Assembly (NCBI GenBank): GCA_029204225.1
Contig: CM055113.1
Location: 33,257,011 to 33,321,010, forward strand
Length of the DNA stretch: 64,000 bases
Direction of reading: 5' to 3'
Origin: Diphasiastrum complanatum
Taxonomy: Eukaryota; Streptophyta; Lycopodiopsida; Lycopodiales; Lycopodiaceae
Shown: positions 31,450 through 44,520 of the stretch, one piece after another
Layout of the letters: every line of letters starts with the position of its first letter
How positions within the stretch are numbered: position 1 is the stretch's first letter
Notes under the pieces: generated by a model
Seen by the model: the letters and a program-made list of their open reading frames with translations, nothing else
Databases searched by the model: none
Told to the model about the DNA's origin: nothing
Made by a program: the position numbers and the translations under genes

Positions 31450-32076
31450 TTATAGTATGTTGTGGCCGATCAGCTGCTCATACGTGTCGTCAGGTTGGGT
31501 GTGGTCGAAAGTGGAATTGTCATTCTGCAAATTTACCAACGCTGCCAACATCTCATCTTCTCGCAAGCCAAGAATATGTTGCAAGTCATGCATGAACACA
31601 TACGCTTGCCCATCAATGATGATTGGAGCAAGGCCATGGATTCAAAGCATGACATCATCTTCTGGCTCCGCTGGTGTGGATGCACCTGTTGCCTCTTGCA
31701 CAGCCAGGACTACTTCTTGCTCCGCGGATAAATCTTCCTCTTCACCCGGGTCGTCCATCTCATTCACCTACACACTAGGATTGTCTTTGTTTTGGGCCAC
31801 AGTCGCTGGAAACTCATTAAGCAAAAAAATAGCAATCATCTCACCGAATAGAAACTTCCTTCTTACACTTTCAAGATCAAAAGTTGTCAGCTGATCCTTG
31901 GTCAACTCCAAGTAATGATCGTTACCCAAGTGACTAATAAATATGTTGAGACGAGCGATAAAGGGTCTTTCTCCTTTCCATATATAACCAAGCAAGCTAT
32001 ATGGAATCCACATGATAGTTGAGCTAGGAATTTGTATGGCATAAGGCTTCAAAGTCTCATCTATATACTCACTCAC
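31450..32076 (-). pseudogene. Protein Y of element B
   Basis: The minus strand reads from 32076 through PYAIQIPSSTIMWIPYSLLG, LNIFISHLGNDHYLELTKDQ and FLFGEMIAIFLLNEFPATV, then a stop and an acidic run EMDDPGEEEDLSAEQEVV. A further break precedes IIIDGQAYVFMHDLQHILGL, REDEMLAAL and the end IGHNIL-stop. The last part matches Y in element A (VYLTTADLC...YREDEVLCLL). FISHLGNDHYLEL faintly resembles the His motif of C48 proteases; this is weak. The gene converges with the H3-fold gene. Confidence 0.42.
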
Positions 32077-32482
32077 ATCGTGAATGCATCCATATTAGCC
32101 CGTAGAGTGGCAAGCGTGTCTATTCTACCTGTGAAAATGCAATAAATACGATCTAACTGATCTAAAAACTGTGTGGGGGCTAGCAGATTGGCCAACTCTA
32201 TTTTAGGAGGATGACATTGTGATGCAACTAAGAACACTAATTTACCAGCAAACTAGTAGTCTAATTGCACGAGACAAGCTAAATTACAAGGAAAGAAATT
32301 TCAACAAAGCAGGAAGTGACAAAAAAATGAGAACCCACACTCTTATATAGAGAGACGTGTTTTCAAAAATAGATATTATTATGAAACAAAATAAAGCAAT
32401 TTCTATTTATAACAACAATCCAATTAGTCAATAATATTTATCGCAAAGGAATATTCGAATTACAATCCAACATAAATTGCTT

Positions 32483-34366
32483 CTATTCCATCTCATCAGT
32501 TTCTGTTGCTTCCCTAGCGTTGTTTTCCAAAACATTGGATGTTGGTGGCCTCGGCATCCATCTCTTTCCAACTCGGACTCTAGACATCCTCCATTCTTGA
32601 TGCCTTGTTTTAGCATTAGAGGATTGCCATGTCGTCTTTCTAACTGAATTTGAATTGGAGGTCATTGAACTCAGCTCTTCAGTTCTTGTGTTTTGAAAGT
32701 GTCCTCGGCCCAAAACTCCTCTATAAAACCATTGGAATATCTCAACCAATGCATTACTAAGACCCTTTCCTCCGCCATATGCAGGCTTTGCCCTGTCATG
32801 ACTCTTTTCCATGCCTTGCGTATTCCAGATAGCTAATGATCCATAGGTTTTCATAAACCAAGGTCCATGAGCATAGAAGATGTGTTGTTCACATAAAATT
32901 TGTATTAGTTTAAACCTTTATAAACACATACCATATAGTGAGTTATGTGTGTTTCTCCCCATGCATTGATCATCAATTGAATAAATGACTTCTCTTGCGT
33001 ATCTATCCAAATCTTCGTCTCTCACAATCTTCTTGTTGATAGTTTGTGACAAGGCATCAAATGCTTGCCAAACCTTAGCACGTGTACATGCCATGCAAGG
33101 ATCCGAGCCAATATTTGTTGTGCATTGACATATTTTCTTCTAGTATTCCCATTCGACACTGCTTTCACGTGCAGTATGATTTGACAATAAGTGTTTTGCT
33201 TTTGCACCACCCATTGAAACTTTTGCTAGAACATCTTGCGTTTTTCCACTCATCTCAATGTCTTCGGATAAAATTATCTCTAGATTTCTAATGCTAACAT
33301 GTACTCTTGATTTGGGCTGCATGTTCCATGCGTAACCCCAATGCAAAAATATTAATTTGTCCAGTATTCGTAATTCACCATGCATTGTGCAAAAATGGAC
33401 TCTTTCGAGAGGAATGTTCAACACAGGACTCCAAGCTTTGTCTAGATTGTGCCTATTTGGTGCAAGACGTTGGTTGCAATTCAAAATACTTTTGTTTCGC
33501 CCAGATTCAAACATACAATATATACATAAATTCTTTGCATTTGCACCGAAACCACAACCGTACATGCATTTCAAGGTCTTCAGACTAGTAGCTAGGTGTC
33601 ATTCTACAGCAAAGCTTTCTCCTTGAACATTGAGCAATTTGCCTTCATTTTGTGCATGTATTATCTTAGATATACTACATTTTTCAAATAGCCACTTCAG
33701 AACTTCGTGAGACGAATTATGTTTCATATATTTTCCAGCACTAAAATCTTTTCCAACCATCTTTTGCAAGAACTCTTTTGTGTCCCTCATACGTCTTTTA
33801 TTGGCACCACCACTTGGTGCCAAAGCTTCTAGTTTGTGTCTCTTAGTGTTTTCATTTTGTGTTTGTTGATCCATTGAGACTCTACACTTTCGTTGTAAGC
33901 CATATATTGTCCTCTGAAATATACTGATTGAAGATTGCAATTCTTCAATTTTTGTGACAAAACCGGCAAGCTCTATTTTCAAACCATTTATCCCCTACTC
34001 CAATTTCATATTTATTCCATGCAATGACTTTAAATTGTCATTCATACTCAAGATATGAATGTTTGTCGTATTTGCCAATGTCTTAGCTTGGATTCTTCGA
34101 GAATCCATTGCTTGACAATAGCCAAGCAGTCCATTCCCACCATCCCCAACGAACCTTAGCAAACTATGTACATCAGAATACTTAGGAGGAGCATCTACCA
34201 GTGGATTGTGGGGGTATAAATCACCTCTTACCCATAGGTCAATATGTTTTTTGCCTTCTAATCTCCAACAAAGCATCTCATAGGGATTTAGGTTAACACC
34301 CCATGTAGCTTTGGTGGTCGCATAATCCTTCTCTAACTTCACATGTAAGTGATACTTAGTTGTCAT
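32483..34366 (-). pseudogene. DDE-like transposase of element B, deleted
   Basis: Minus-strand blocks match the element A transposase. 34366-33995 has YHLHVKLEKD, EGKKHIDLWVRGDLYP and GNGLLGYC. 33982-33599 is a coiled coil ending NEGKLLNVQGESFAVEW. 33574-33140 has LKTLKCMYG, CIYC and RVHFCTMHGELRILDKLIFL, then GGAKAKHLLSNHTARES. 32854-32483 has TYGSLAIWNTQGMEKSH. The central part that carries the first acidic residue in A is missing, and the second acidic position (AGD in A) reads ATS here. Frame changes separate the blocks. It is non-functional but confirms the family. Confidence 0.6.
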
Positions 34367-34379
34367 CTTGAAGATGTCG

Positions 34380-35440
34380 AATTTCCTAAAAGAATCTAGT
34401 ATGTAGAACTTTAGAATGTACCTTAATCAAATGGTGTCAAAGTTCAATGTGAACTAACCATGATATAAGCTTTATTAGGCATATACTAGTTTCCATGCCT
34501 AGGGTCCTATTGTAGTTAGGACAATGAAAGGTCGTCCTATACTAACCCTACTCTAGTTGTAATTGTAACTTACCTATTAGTTGCCTATTATAGTCTATGC
34601 AAATAACCTACAATAGTCTATGAAAATGAGACCTACATTTAGGCCTTAACTCTTGCTCACCTTCTATGGTAACCCAAGGTGAAGGTGCCACGTAGGATTG
34701 ATTAGCACTAAATTAATTATGATTAGAAGACTTGTTTAGGCAAGGAAGAGGCCCTTTTTTAGTCCAAAAAGGGCCCTAATGCATAAGTACTTAGAGATAA
34801 AATGATTTTTTGACTGTTTATCTCTACTTTGAAGTACTATCTTAGTTTCCAAAGTACACTAAGTGCCTAAATCTTTCGATTTAGTTCTCTCCAAATCACC
34901 TTCTTGACATTATAATTTGGAGATTAAAATCCAAAAGCCAAACAGTTAAATACCTATAGTCCAAAATTGTCTCCAAATTCTCATAGACATTTCATAATAA
35001 TATAACATCACATTTAGATCTCCTTCTAAATCATTTCTAAGTTAATCACTTACTTTTTACAAGCAATCTCATTTGACCTGCAAAAATATGTTTAGAACAA
35101 TATTTGTTTATATATTTATCTTCACCAATTGGTTTAAGTATACTAGATAAACCTAGTTATAAAGAATTCAAAGTAGATCTATACAAGATTAATTATGTGC
35201 ATATGAGAATAATCTAAGTATAGTCTTGTACAAAAACATATATGTATATATGGTAGATCCTCTCTTTTGTACCCTCACCAGCTAGACAGCTAGTAGACAT
35301 ATTGACAAGTGAATGGGCATATCAAATGACTACTTTGTTTCGGACATAGCAAATGCACAACCACATACAACGACTTAGATCTAGACTCCTGTGACAAGGT
35401 AACATGCAAGCTCACATACACTCATGCAAACAAATACAAA
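34380..35440. other. Non-coding stretch, no gene seen
   Basis: AT-rich; no ORF or domain recognised. It may contain the unrecognised right end of element B and Copia LTR sequence. Confidence 0.45.
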
Positions 35441-35469
35441 TGATAAAGCATCAAATACATGACCAAGGC

Positions 35470-36270
35470 ATGCCCATAAGTGGTATCCTATCATCACCAA
35501 TGGACCTAGGACTCAAATTGTCAAAGGACAAGTGTCCTCGGACAAAAGCCAACAAGGAGCAGATGAGTGAGTACCCTTATCATTCGATAATAAGTTCTCT
35601 TATGTATGCAATGATCTGTACCAAACCAGACATAGCTTTTGTTGTCAGTTCTTTAAGTCAATTTATGGCAAATCCTGGCATTATACATTGGAAGCTCTTA
35701 TTAGAGTTATGAGATACATTCGAGCTATTATGAACCTATGCATTTATTTTGGAGTAGTCGACAATGTCAAGCTCAATATTCTCAATGGTTATTGGGATGC
35801 AAGTTGTGCAGGAGATGTAGACACTTGTAGATCCACATCTAGATTTACATTCTTCCTCAATAGTGTCCAATATCATGGAACAATGCAAGCAAACTTCAAT
35901 AGCTCTATCATCTACCGAATCAAAGTAAATCGTAGCCTCTCAAGCTATGAAGGAAGTAGTGTGGTTGAGAAAAAAAAATTGTGGACGTTTGTTTGAAATA
36001 GTATGCCCCGACAATTCTATTCTGTGATAATTAAAGTGGTATTACTTTATCTGCCAACCTTTGGTTTCATTCCAAGAGTAAATACTTTGAAATAAAATAT
36101 TACTATGTCGAAAACAAAGTTCTCGACAAAGAGGTAAACTTGCAGTATTGTCGAATGCAAGACATGTTAGCCAATATTTTTACCAAGGCGCTAAGCTTGG
36201 ATGCACACAAGAGATTTTGTGTAGAACTAAGTTTGAAGGTCAAGGCATTCATGGATTCAGATTAAAGGAG
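35470..36270 (+). pseudogene. Copia reverse transcriptase C-terminus and RNase H fragment
   Basis: The plus strand gives LSKDKCPRTKANKEQMSEYP, SLMYAMICTKPDIAFVVSSL, HWKLLLEL, VMRYIRAIMNLCIYFG, and a decayed RNase H with DASCAGDVDTCRSTS. The end ANIFTKALSLDAHKRFCVEL occurs after a frameshift. This is the 3' end of a Copia pol without its RT active site. Sequence after 36280 probably includes the polypurine tract and LTR. Confidence 0.8.
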
Positions 36271-36279
36271 AGTGTTCCT

Positions 36280-37051
36280 ATAATCCTACAGTTAATCTAC
36301 ATCCATTCATTTATCCAGATCTATAGTTTTATTCATGCTTTTACACAGTCTGTAGAAATACATGGGAAATCGAACAACAGATGGCTTTGACAGTTCAAAC
36401 TATCGAACAAACTATTGAAGGCTAACTAGATCATGTTATCGTTTGTTACTAGATAATTAATTTGGCTAAATAGATAAGTGACAACGCATTGTGACTAAGT
36501 GCCAATTGTGACCTACGGCCTAATTTACTACCTTAATTGGATAAGTCCAAGACATAATTAAAAGAATGGATCAGCTTCTAATGTCGGTCACAAGCCATGT
36601 TGTAGTTGTATGTCAAAGTTTACCAAATTGTCCATAGAATCTTTGTTAAAGATGCATCAGTGATTGCTCATAGGTTATAATATGTTCGTACTGCCTCGTA
36701 AAAAGCTCTCCTTACATGTTTGTTACGGTTACGAGCATGTTATGGACAAGGTCGTAACACCTCGTAATAGCTTTCCTTACGAATCACTTACGAGTGAATG
36801 AAGATCATAATGGACAATGATCATAATACCTCATAAGAGAGTTCCTTTTGGACCTTTGAAATGAATATCGTAATGGATAGTGATTGTAACACCACATAAA
36901 ACAATCCTTACAGGTTCCTTATGGGCTTATGACTTCATGAGCGAATATTGCAAGGCTTATGACTTCATGAGCGAATATTGTAATGCCTTCATTACATAGC
37001 TTTGCGCTTAAGGGCTTCGACTACATGAATGAAACTAGATTAAATCTGTGG

Positions 37052-37054
<3 letters not shown>
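36280..37054. repeat. LTR-like AT-rich region with a 31-bp tandem duplication
   Basis: There is no gene. GGCTTATGACTTCATGAGCG, then AATATTG, is duplicated at about 36925 and 36956. Words such as TCGTAA and CCTTACG recur between 36690 and 36920. This is probably the LTR of the Copia fragment to the left. Confidence 0.45.

Positions 37055-37143
<89 letters not shown>
37055..37143. repeat. (GA)n microsatellite
   Basis: An uninterrupted GA run of about 89 bp. Confidence 0.97.
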
Positions 37144-37147
<4 letters not shown>

Positions 37148-37159
37148 TAAATCCAACAG

Positions 37160-38682
37160 ATCAAGATTTGTCATCTCAAATTGCTTACTTAGATTAGCCT
37201 TTATGGTATGGATGAGATCTGCCTTTCGCAGCTTGCACACTTTATCCTCATGCCCTTCGACAACAAAGCCTTGTGGTGGACCATGTATACCTCCTCTTGT
37301 AGGTCACCATTCAAAAACACATACATCACATCCATTTGGTGGATCACATCCATGGTGGACCATGTATACCTCCTCTTCTAGGCCACCATTCAAAAACACA
37401 GACATCACATCCATTTGGTGGATCTTCCTTAAGATGCCAATGCAACAATAAGGCGTAACATAGTCCACTTTGCAACAAGAGCAATGTCTCCTCATAGTCA
37501 GTGTTTTTGTTCTACTCATATCCCTTTACTACCAAGTGTGTCTTCTTGTATTTTGCAATTGAGCCACCTGCATGAAACTTAGTTCTATACACCCATTTAT
37601 TGGCAATGGGTTTTTTACCAAGTGGAAGATCAACCAAAACCCACATACCATGCCTTTGGATTGAATCCATCTTGTCCTCCATGGCCCCTTGCCACTCCTC
37701 AAGATCCTTTACCTCTTCAAAGGTTGTCGCCTTTTGGCACTTCAAATTGTCATCACTATGGCATATTTACATAGTAGTGACCAGGAGCTTTCCTCTATCT
37801 TGTTCATCTCCTCACTTCACCTTGAAAGCTTGATCTTGGGTGATTCATCCTCAAAACCTTCATAGGGGTCTCATACCATTTTGGTAATTTTGGTTCAAGT
37901 GACACACTTCTTGGCGAAAAAGTGTCCCAAAGAATGTATTGGTACATCCTTTTGCTTGCAATTGGTTTCACCTTCTTGGCTCGAATTGACAAGTATCTTT
38001 CCTTTGGTAGTAGGTGGAGTTCGATCATGATCATCCATATGATCATGGTCTTCATGATCGACTTTATGTGGTAAGAGATCTTCATCCTCTTTCAAGATGG
38101 TCTTGCTTATGTGATTTTTTTGCACTATAGGATCAAAACACCTATGTGCCTTTGTCTTTTCATCACATCCAACAAAAACACACTTAATGGACTTCACATC
38201 AATCTTGTTTTGCTCCTCTTTTGGCACGTGCACATAAGACTTGCACCCAAAAATGTAAAACTTTTCAATCTTTGGCTTCATACCTATGATAGTGGGACTC
38301 CTATTTTGTAGGAAGGTTGCATTGTTACAAACCTTCGACCAATAAAAATTTGCTAGACCCATTTGCGTCATCATTGATCATGCACTTTCCACAATAATAT
38401 GATTTTTATCTTTCCACTATTCCATTGCTATGTGGTGTATGAGCTTGAGTAAACTGCCTCTTTATTCCATGCTCCTTGCAAAAGGATTCAAATTTCTCTT
38501 ATTTGTATTTGCCCCCTCTATTTGACCTTAGCACTTTGATTCATGCATCCATTTGGTTCTCCACCAAAGTCTTGAATTCCTTGAATCGAGCAAAATGCAT
38601 CCAATTTATTTTTCAAGTAGAACCACATCCTTTTAGAGTAATCATCTATCTACTTTGTACACTCTCCTATGTTCCAATTTAA
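37160..38682 (-). pseudogene. Copia integrase to reverse transcriptase fragment
   Basis: On the minus strand, 38374-37895 is the integrase C-terminal region (FYWSKVCNNATFLQNRSP, FGCKSYVHVPKEEQNK). 37745-37512 is the start of the RT domain (WQGAMEDKMDSIQRHGMW, ANKWVYRTKFHAGG). 37500-37200 continues RT up to VCKLRKADL. A duplication of about 79 bp repeats the segment coding FLNGGLEEEVYMVH (about 37272-37420). There are frameshifts, and no YVDD or RNase H. The fragment ends at the GA microsatellite. Confidence 0.8.
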
Positions 38683-39246
38683 GCTAAGTTCCAAGAGAAA
38701 TTGATTCGTGTCATTGAACATTTATGTTGAATTTGATTTTTGTTGATTGATAATTAATAGATTGATCGTAAATGTCTTAATGTGAATGTTGAATGTTTTT
38801 GAATGATTGAATTTTTTATTCTGTTGATTGCTTCTATTGATTTATGCTTCCGCACACAAATTATTTTGTGTATGTATGTGAAATCAAATTGCATAGATCC
38901 TTACAATTTCAAAGTCTAGATCAAGTAGAGCTCAAAATAATTTTGAGCTGAATTTGATAGGCACAATACATTGCATTGACGAAATGGATCTTCTTACGAT
39001 CCTTCATTTCCTTCCACTTACATTTTCCAACATGATATCAAAGCATATATCATGGCACTCTTGAACTTTGATTCAAGAAGTGTAAGTTATTAGACCTTTT
39101 GTTATGATGAAAGTGTAGACATTCACTTATTATTTTTCAAACATTATAAATTGATCTTTTATCTACATAAATTTTTCTTGAATTTCATTTCTCAATCATT
39201 TCTATTTTGCGTCCATTTTTGTGATCAAGCTCTTGATTAAAGAGAG

Positions 39247-40480
39247 ATGGCTTCCATAAATGCATATCTCTTGGATCCAAATGATAGATTGAATGCTTCT
39301 AATTACTCTATTTGGAAGCTAAGGATGGAGTCTATTCTTGTCTTGCAATATCATTAGGACATTGTGAGTGGTGATGAGGATGAGCCCATTCACCCTCAAG
39401 AAGTTACAAGATACAAGAAGAGGTGCAAGATTGCCCTCCATGTATAAAAATGAATGTAGCAAATGAGCTTCTTAAGGAGGCTTTTTGGCTGGATGCTTTC
39501 CAAAAGGATGTTTTTAAGGCATTCCTTAGTGATTATTTGGAGGAGAACATCTTCATGGAGCAGCCCCAAGGCTTCATCAAGATTCGGATGGAAGGTAAAG
39601 TATGTCATCTTCAAAGGAGCTTGTATGGCTTGAAGCAAGCATTCAGGTCTTGGAATCAAAGACTTAATGACTTTCTAGTTTCTATTGGAATCACTCAAAG
39701 TGTGTGTGATCCAAGCTTATACATAAAGTTTTATGTAATGGCATTGTACTTTTGTTGATTTATGTAGATGACATCATACTTAGTGGTGATAACATTGATG
39801 ACATAGAGAAAACCAAGAACAACCTATCTTAGAGTTTAAGATGGCAGATCTTGGTCAACTTCACTTCATATTGGGCATAGAAAGTACTTAGAGGTTCAGA
39901 TTTCATCTTCAATAGTCAATATAAGTATGCTCAAAGTTTGCTCAATAGATTTAAAATGCAAGATTGCAAGCATGTAGAAACCCAATGGAGCAAGATGTAA
40001 AAGTCCTCAATTAAGGTGATGAAGGATCTTTCATGGACATCACTCTTTATAAACAGCTTATAGGCTCATTGATGTGGATTACCATTACTAGACCTTATTT
40101 ATGCTTTAGTGTGTGTAGGCTCAGTCAATACATGCAAGATCAATTGGTCATACATTGGAAAAGTGCAAAAAGGGTCTTGAGATACCTCTTGGGCACCCTA
40201 GATCATGGAATTCTCTATAGAGAGGATATAATTGATTTGCATGCCTTTAGAGACTCGAATTTTGCAGGTGATAAGAGGGATAGAAAGTCCACAAGTGCCG
40301 ATGCAACATTTATTGGTGGAGGGGTTGTTTCTTGGTTGTCAAAGAAACAAGAAACCGTCTCACTCTCTTCTACCGAGGCCGAGTATAAAGCTCTCACAAC
40401 AACAACAAAGGAGCTACTTTGGATCAAAAGGCTACTGATGTTGGGAAAATGTGGTGAAGGATTCCCTCGGTGCATGCACT
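39247..40480 (+). pseudogene. Internally deleted Copia element (gag start joined to RT/RNase H)
   Basis: The gag N-terminus begins MASINAYLLDPNDRLNASNY then SIWKLRMESILVLQ (39247-39440). It jumps within a few codons to RT sequence (VFKAFLSDYLEENIFMEQPQ, LYGLKQAFRSW), then LLIYVDDIILSGD after a frameshift, then SLMWITITRPYLCFSVCRLS and RNase H with SWLSKKQETVSLSSTEAEY. Protease, integrase and most of gag are missing, so this is a deletion derivative. A similar gag start occurs on the minus strand at 48750. Confidence 0.82.
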
Positions 40481-40959
40481 ATGTTGATCATAATCGATTA
40501 CGCAGGTGAACATAAAGAATCTATTTGCGCGCGGAAGTGGAAAGAGCAGACAGTCAGACACAACAATAAGAGAGTTAGATAGAAAAGGAAATAGTGAAGC
40601 ATGCAACACTAACAAAATCTGAACGCAATAACAAGATAGTAGTTGATTCAGATTGATGTATGAAAATACAAGTCAGACGATGTTGTGAGCACAAGACAAT
40701 TGCCGGCAAAACCGCGTGCTCAGAAAGCTAACTACGTTTTGTAAAAGCTATGAGCCTTTCCATGGATTCTGATCATCTCATAGTGTCATCACACCTAGAT
40801 TGTATTCAATCCATAACACCTTGTGAAAATCCTATCCCAAGCTCTATCCATCTCATGATGTCACCACATACAAATATTGTGCATCTTATCACACCCAACG
40901 TAAATTGTACAGATTCTTCTATCTTAGCTATGCCATTAAAAAAAAAACAAGACTTGGAT
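40481..40959. other. No gene seen
   Basis: Probable Copia 3' flank. No domain recognised in the short ORFs. Confidence 0.4.
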
Positions 40960-40974
40960 GCATTTTGACAAAAT

Positions 40975-41313
40975 TTGAAAAAAGAACAAAGTTTTTTACG
41001 TACTATCAACTTGTCCAAAAATGTTTTAAATTCGTTGACCGAATCTCCCCTTCCTCCTCATCTACATACATTAGTCAAGTTGTTTGATAGAAAGAAATAT
41101 TCATGTTGGCCTGATACGTTACCACTACCATTATGTGGGACATCGTTTTCATATTGGGGTCATATGTACATAATTAAGCCTAGTGAGCGGTTTTCTAATG
41201 TCGGATTAGGTTTATTTTCTTTGACTAGCATTGATGTCCCTTTGAGTAGTGTTGTCACATTAATGCCATATGCAGGACCTCAATACAATTGGGGTAATTG
41301 GCATGCTCTATGA
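40975..41313 (+). pseudogene. Unidentified ORF fragment with SET-domain-like start
   Basis: A 112-codon open frame reads SPLPPHLHTLVKLFDRKKYS, YIIKPSERFSNVGLGLFSLT, then VTLMPYAGPQYNWGNW. The pattern (N)VGLGLFSLTSI...YAGP resembles the N-terminal strand set of SET domains (GxGLFAxxxIxxGxxxxxYxG). Only this part is present and the frame then runs into Copia RT sequence. It may be a captured or transposon-encoded fragment. The SET assignment is tentative. Confidence 0.3.
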
Positions 41314-41329
41314 CGCCACCAATGGATAA

Positions 41330-42606
41330 TGCAAATATATGGTTTAAATTCCAATGCTTGTTCTTTGGAAGAGAGGCGCATGCAAGGAAAAATGTTTCAA
41401 AAGCACATCGTAAGTACATCGATGGGCGTCCAAAAGCACATTGTATGTACATCGATGGGCGTCCAAAAATACATGGAAACATCGTTGCTCTTCAAAAGCC
41501 TTTATGGACTAAAGCAAGCACCAAGATCATGGTATTGAAGACTCAACACCTTTCTTATCTCACTAAATTTTTTTCTTAGTGACTATGATGCTTCCATGTA
41601 TTTAAAGCTTGTTGATAGTAATATTGTCATTCTTCTAATCTATGTTGATGACATTATTTTTTGTGGAAGTTGTATCAAGCTAGTTAAAGAAACTAAGCTA
41701 GCACTTGGAAGTGAGTTTAAAGTGCAAGATCTAGGAGAGATCCATTACATTCTAGGCCTAGAGATTGACTTTCATGAAGATTATGTTTTTATATGTCAAT
41801 CTAGATATGCTCATTCTATGTTGAAAAAAATTCCAAATGGAAAATTCTAAGAACATAGACACTCCAATGGAGCAAATTGTGAAAGATCCTAATAAAGGTG
41901 ATGAAAGATCCTTCGAGGACATCACACCTTTAGGAGTCTTATAGGCTCCTTAATTTGGCTTACCATTACTAGGCCTGATTTGAGTTTTTGTGTGCACAAA
42001 TTGAGTCAATTTATGCAAGATCCTAAGATCCATCATTGGAAGATGGCCAAGAGGACTCTTAGATACATATATTTATCTTGTGATTATGGTCTACTTTATA
42101 AAAGTGAAGATTTATCCATTGTTGGCTACTCGGATTCGGACTTTGCAAGTGATAAGATGGATTGAAAGTCTATTAGTGCATACACTATATTTCTTGGAGG
42201 CAATCTAATATCTTGGCTTTCCAAAAAGCGAGATACTATATCTCTTTCTTCATGTGAAGCCGAGTACAAAGCACTCACCACAACTACCAAAGAAGTGCTT
42301 TGGATCAAGAGATTGTTATTGGAGCTAAAGTGCATCAATGAGGATGATCTACCAATGATCAAGTGTGACAATATCTCGGCCCAAGTTCTTTCCAATAATC
42401 CCATATTTCATGCAAGGAGCAAGCACATAGAAGTGGCACACCACTTTGTGAGAGAAAAGCTTATTGGAGGATAAATCTATTTGGAGCATGTCAACACATC
42501 CTCTTGTATTGCCGATCTACTCACAAAGCCTTTGAGCAAAAGTGCCTTCATCAAGCATAGAACTAATCTTGGAGTTATATCAAGATCAATGCTTAATCTT
42601 CAATAG
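41330..42606 (+). pseudogene. Copia reverse transcriptase / RNase H fragment
   Basis: SLYGLKQAPRSWY, then VILLIYVDDIIFCGS (RT active site), LGEIHYILGLEI, FCVHKLSQFMQDPKIHHWKM, RNase H YSDSDFASDKMD-stop-KSIS, SWLSKKRDTISLSSCEAEY, and the C-terminus HARSKHIEVAHHFVREKL, LLTKPLSKSAF. The TGA in DKMD-stop-KS stands where Arg (CGA) is usual. A 33-bp tandem repeat (about 41404-41469, TACATCGATGGGCGTCCAAAA) lies just upstream. It is dead. Confidence 0.85.
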
Positions 42607-44030
42607 ATAAATTTTTAGGAGTGTGAGAAATACAAAAAGGTTATCTATGTTAGTTGTAGGGGTCTTACACTTTTTTATGTCAAGAATCTTGGTGTAGGAT
42701 GTTGATAGGGTCAAATTTGGCATAGATGGCAAATTGTCCAATTCCACATGTAATGCCACTATTGAGCCAAAGTAGTGTAGGAGATAAAACTCGAGCTAAA
42801 TGGATAATAGACAAGTGTAATGATTTTGTTTGATGAAGTTCAAGAGGTCCAATAGGATTTAGAGGTGGAACCATCAATGGTCCAATAGAATTTAGATATG
42901 CTTGAGAATGGTCCAATAGAATCAAGAGGTGGATGGATCAATGGTCCAATAGGACTAAGAGGTGGTAAATGTGTGGTCCGATCAATAGTATCATTGTACT
43001 TCTCATTTTGATCTAAGTAATTTGGAGATCTTGTGGATTTTGAGTCTAAGTGTTCTTCTAGCATTCTCTCTCTACCCGAGAGCTATTGGTAGGATTCTCT
43101 CTTTACCAAAGGAGAGGATCTTAATTTTACTTAGTTTTATTTTGGAACACTTCCCACAGGTGTCACATGTGGTGGACACTCCACATGTGTGAAATTCACA
43201 TTCATAACAAAGGATCCACTCAACAAGTTTCACAAGTTTTCTATTTGATCTAGTATCTCATCAAGCTAGTTTTTGAGGAGTGTGAAAAAATGGCAAAATC
43301 TAGCTTGAGTACTTTACATATTCTTGTACATAAGGAAATCCCACATGTGTGGAGCATGTTCCCACGTATGAAATTAGACATAAACATGTTAAATCTATGT
43401 TGAGTTAGGGGTACTTGAAATTTAGTAGACATTAATCCATGTGTTAGTAGTTGCTTAGGCCATTTTTGGCATTAGAGCAAATTTGAGCAAGTACACATGT
43501 AAAGTCATGATTAGGCCAAAAATAGAGTGTGATGTGGCTCGATAGGCTTGTTACATTTTTCATGATGAGGTTGGATGTGTGACACTTCCCTATGTGTTGG
43601 CATGAGAGCTAGTGACAAATCAAAAGCTAGAGATCCATGAAATTGGTGCAATCAAGTTTGAGGGCCAATATGTCACTAAGCCAATCACATTTAGAGGAGG
43701 AAAAAAAGGGGTTCAATCTTGTTTTACTCCTCTTGACCTCTAGTTACTACTTATATGTGCCTTAGATCAATTCTATGTAAGTTTTTGGAGTTAATGAGAT
43801 TTTCTACATTTTGAGTCATATTGGCTTTCTCTCTCTACCCGAGTATTGATTGTTGGATTCTCTCTCTCTCCACCTGAGAGAAAAAACAACAGACTCAAAA
43901 AGAATATCGCGAGATTCATCTAGTTGCATTATTAAACTTTTAGAATCAAGCATTCAAGCAGCTTTCCAATTTTTAACGAATTTGATCAGCACTATTGGAT
44001 AGACTTTATCGAAGAATAAAGAATCAGTTT
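42607..44030. other. Copia 3' LTR-like region, no gene
   Basis: Immediately after the RNase H stop region comes non-coding DNA with repeats of GGTCCAATAGAAT and AGAGGTGGA (42843-42965), short CACATGTG words near 43160-43340, and CT-rich patches. I read it as LTR and flank. No ORF is supported. Confidence 0.45.
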
Positions 44031-44049
44031 ACTTGGAGATGTGTCATCA

Positions 44050-44520
44050 ATTGAAGAATTTCATTGGTCGATCAAATAAAAAGTTCCAATGGCAATTGCC
44101 AACGAACCTCCAAAACTTTCACAAAATAATGGTTTTTTTAACCTTGTGCATGGTGAAGAGTTTGATATTTATATGGGCTCACAAAAAATAGACAATGATA
44201 AAAGCTACCAAAAAAAAGTGGTTCAATATCATAATGAAATTCAAACTGGAAACCTTGTTGCACTATTGGCTTTGAAAATTAGTAAAGGGCATCCGTTTTG
44301 GATTCATTCAAAACAATAATCAGTCAAAAGTATTACAGGTACATTGGTTGCACACCATCTTAGAAGATGTTATACTAGGAAGGTACGATTTGGAAATGTT
44401 GTAGATAAATCCAAAGTGCAAAAGATGTTTGTCAAAAAATCTACCAAGAATTAATGATTTACATTTAAATGATGTAAATGTTTTAGCTTAAAATTTTGGG
44501 ACGAATAATTTACAAAGTTT
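44050..44520 (+). pseudogene. Unidentified ORF fragment
   Basis: A 76-codon open frame (44089-44319) includes GFFNLVHGEEFDIYMGSQK and TGNLVALLALKISKGHPFWI, followed after a frameshift by further coding-like text (RINDLHLNDVNVLA). The GNLVAL...PFWI pattern recalls small beta-rich reader-like modules found in transposon proteins, but I cannot name a family. The decay suggests another transposon relic. Confidence 0.25.

Larger units (their letters stand above)
28633..34366 (-). mobile_element. Element B: second copy of the H3-fold transposon-like unit
   Basis: It contains relatives of all four element-A families: X (28633-29517 +), H3-fold protein (about 30047-31239 +), Y (32076-31450 -) and transposase (34366-32483 -). 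Gene order relative to the transposase is the same as in A, but Y and the H3-fold gene have switched strand relative to A. Protein-level divergence from A is high and DNA-level similarity is not obvious, so B represents a different subfamily. The transposase is deleted for its central part and lacks an expected acidic residue, so B cannot move itself. Termini were not identified. Confidence 0.58.
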
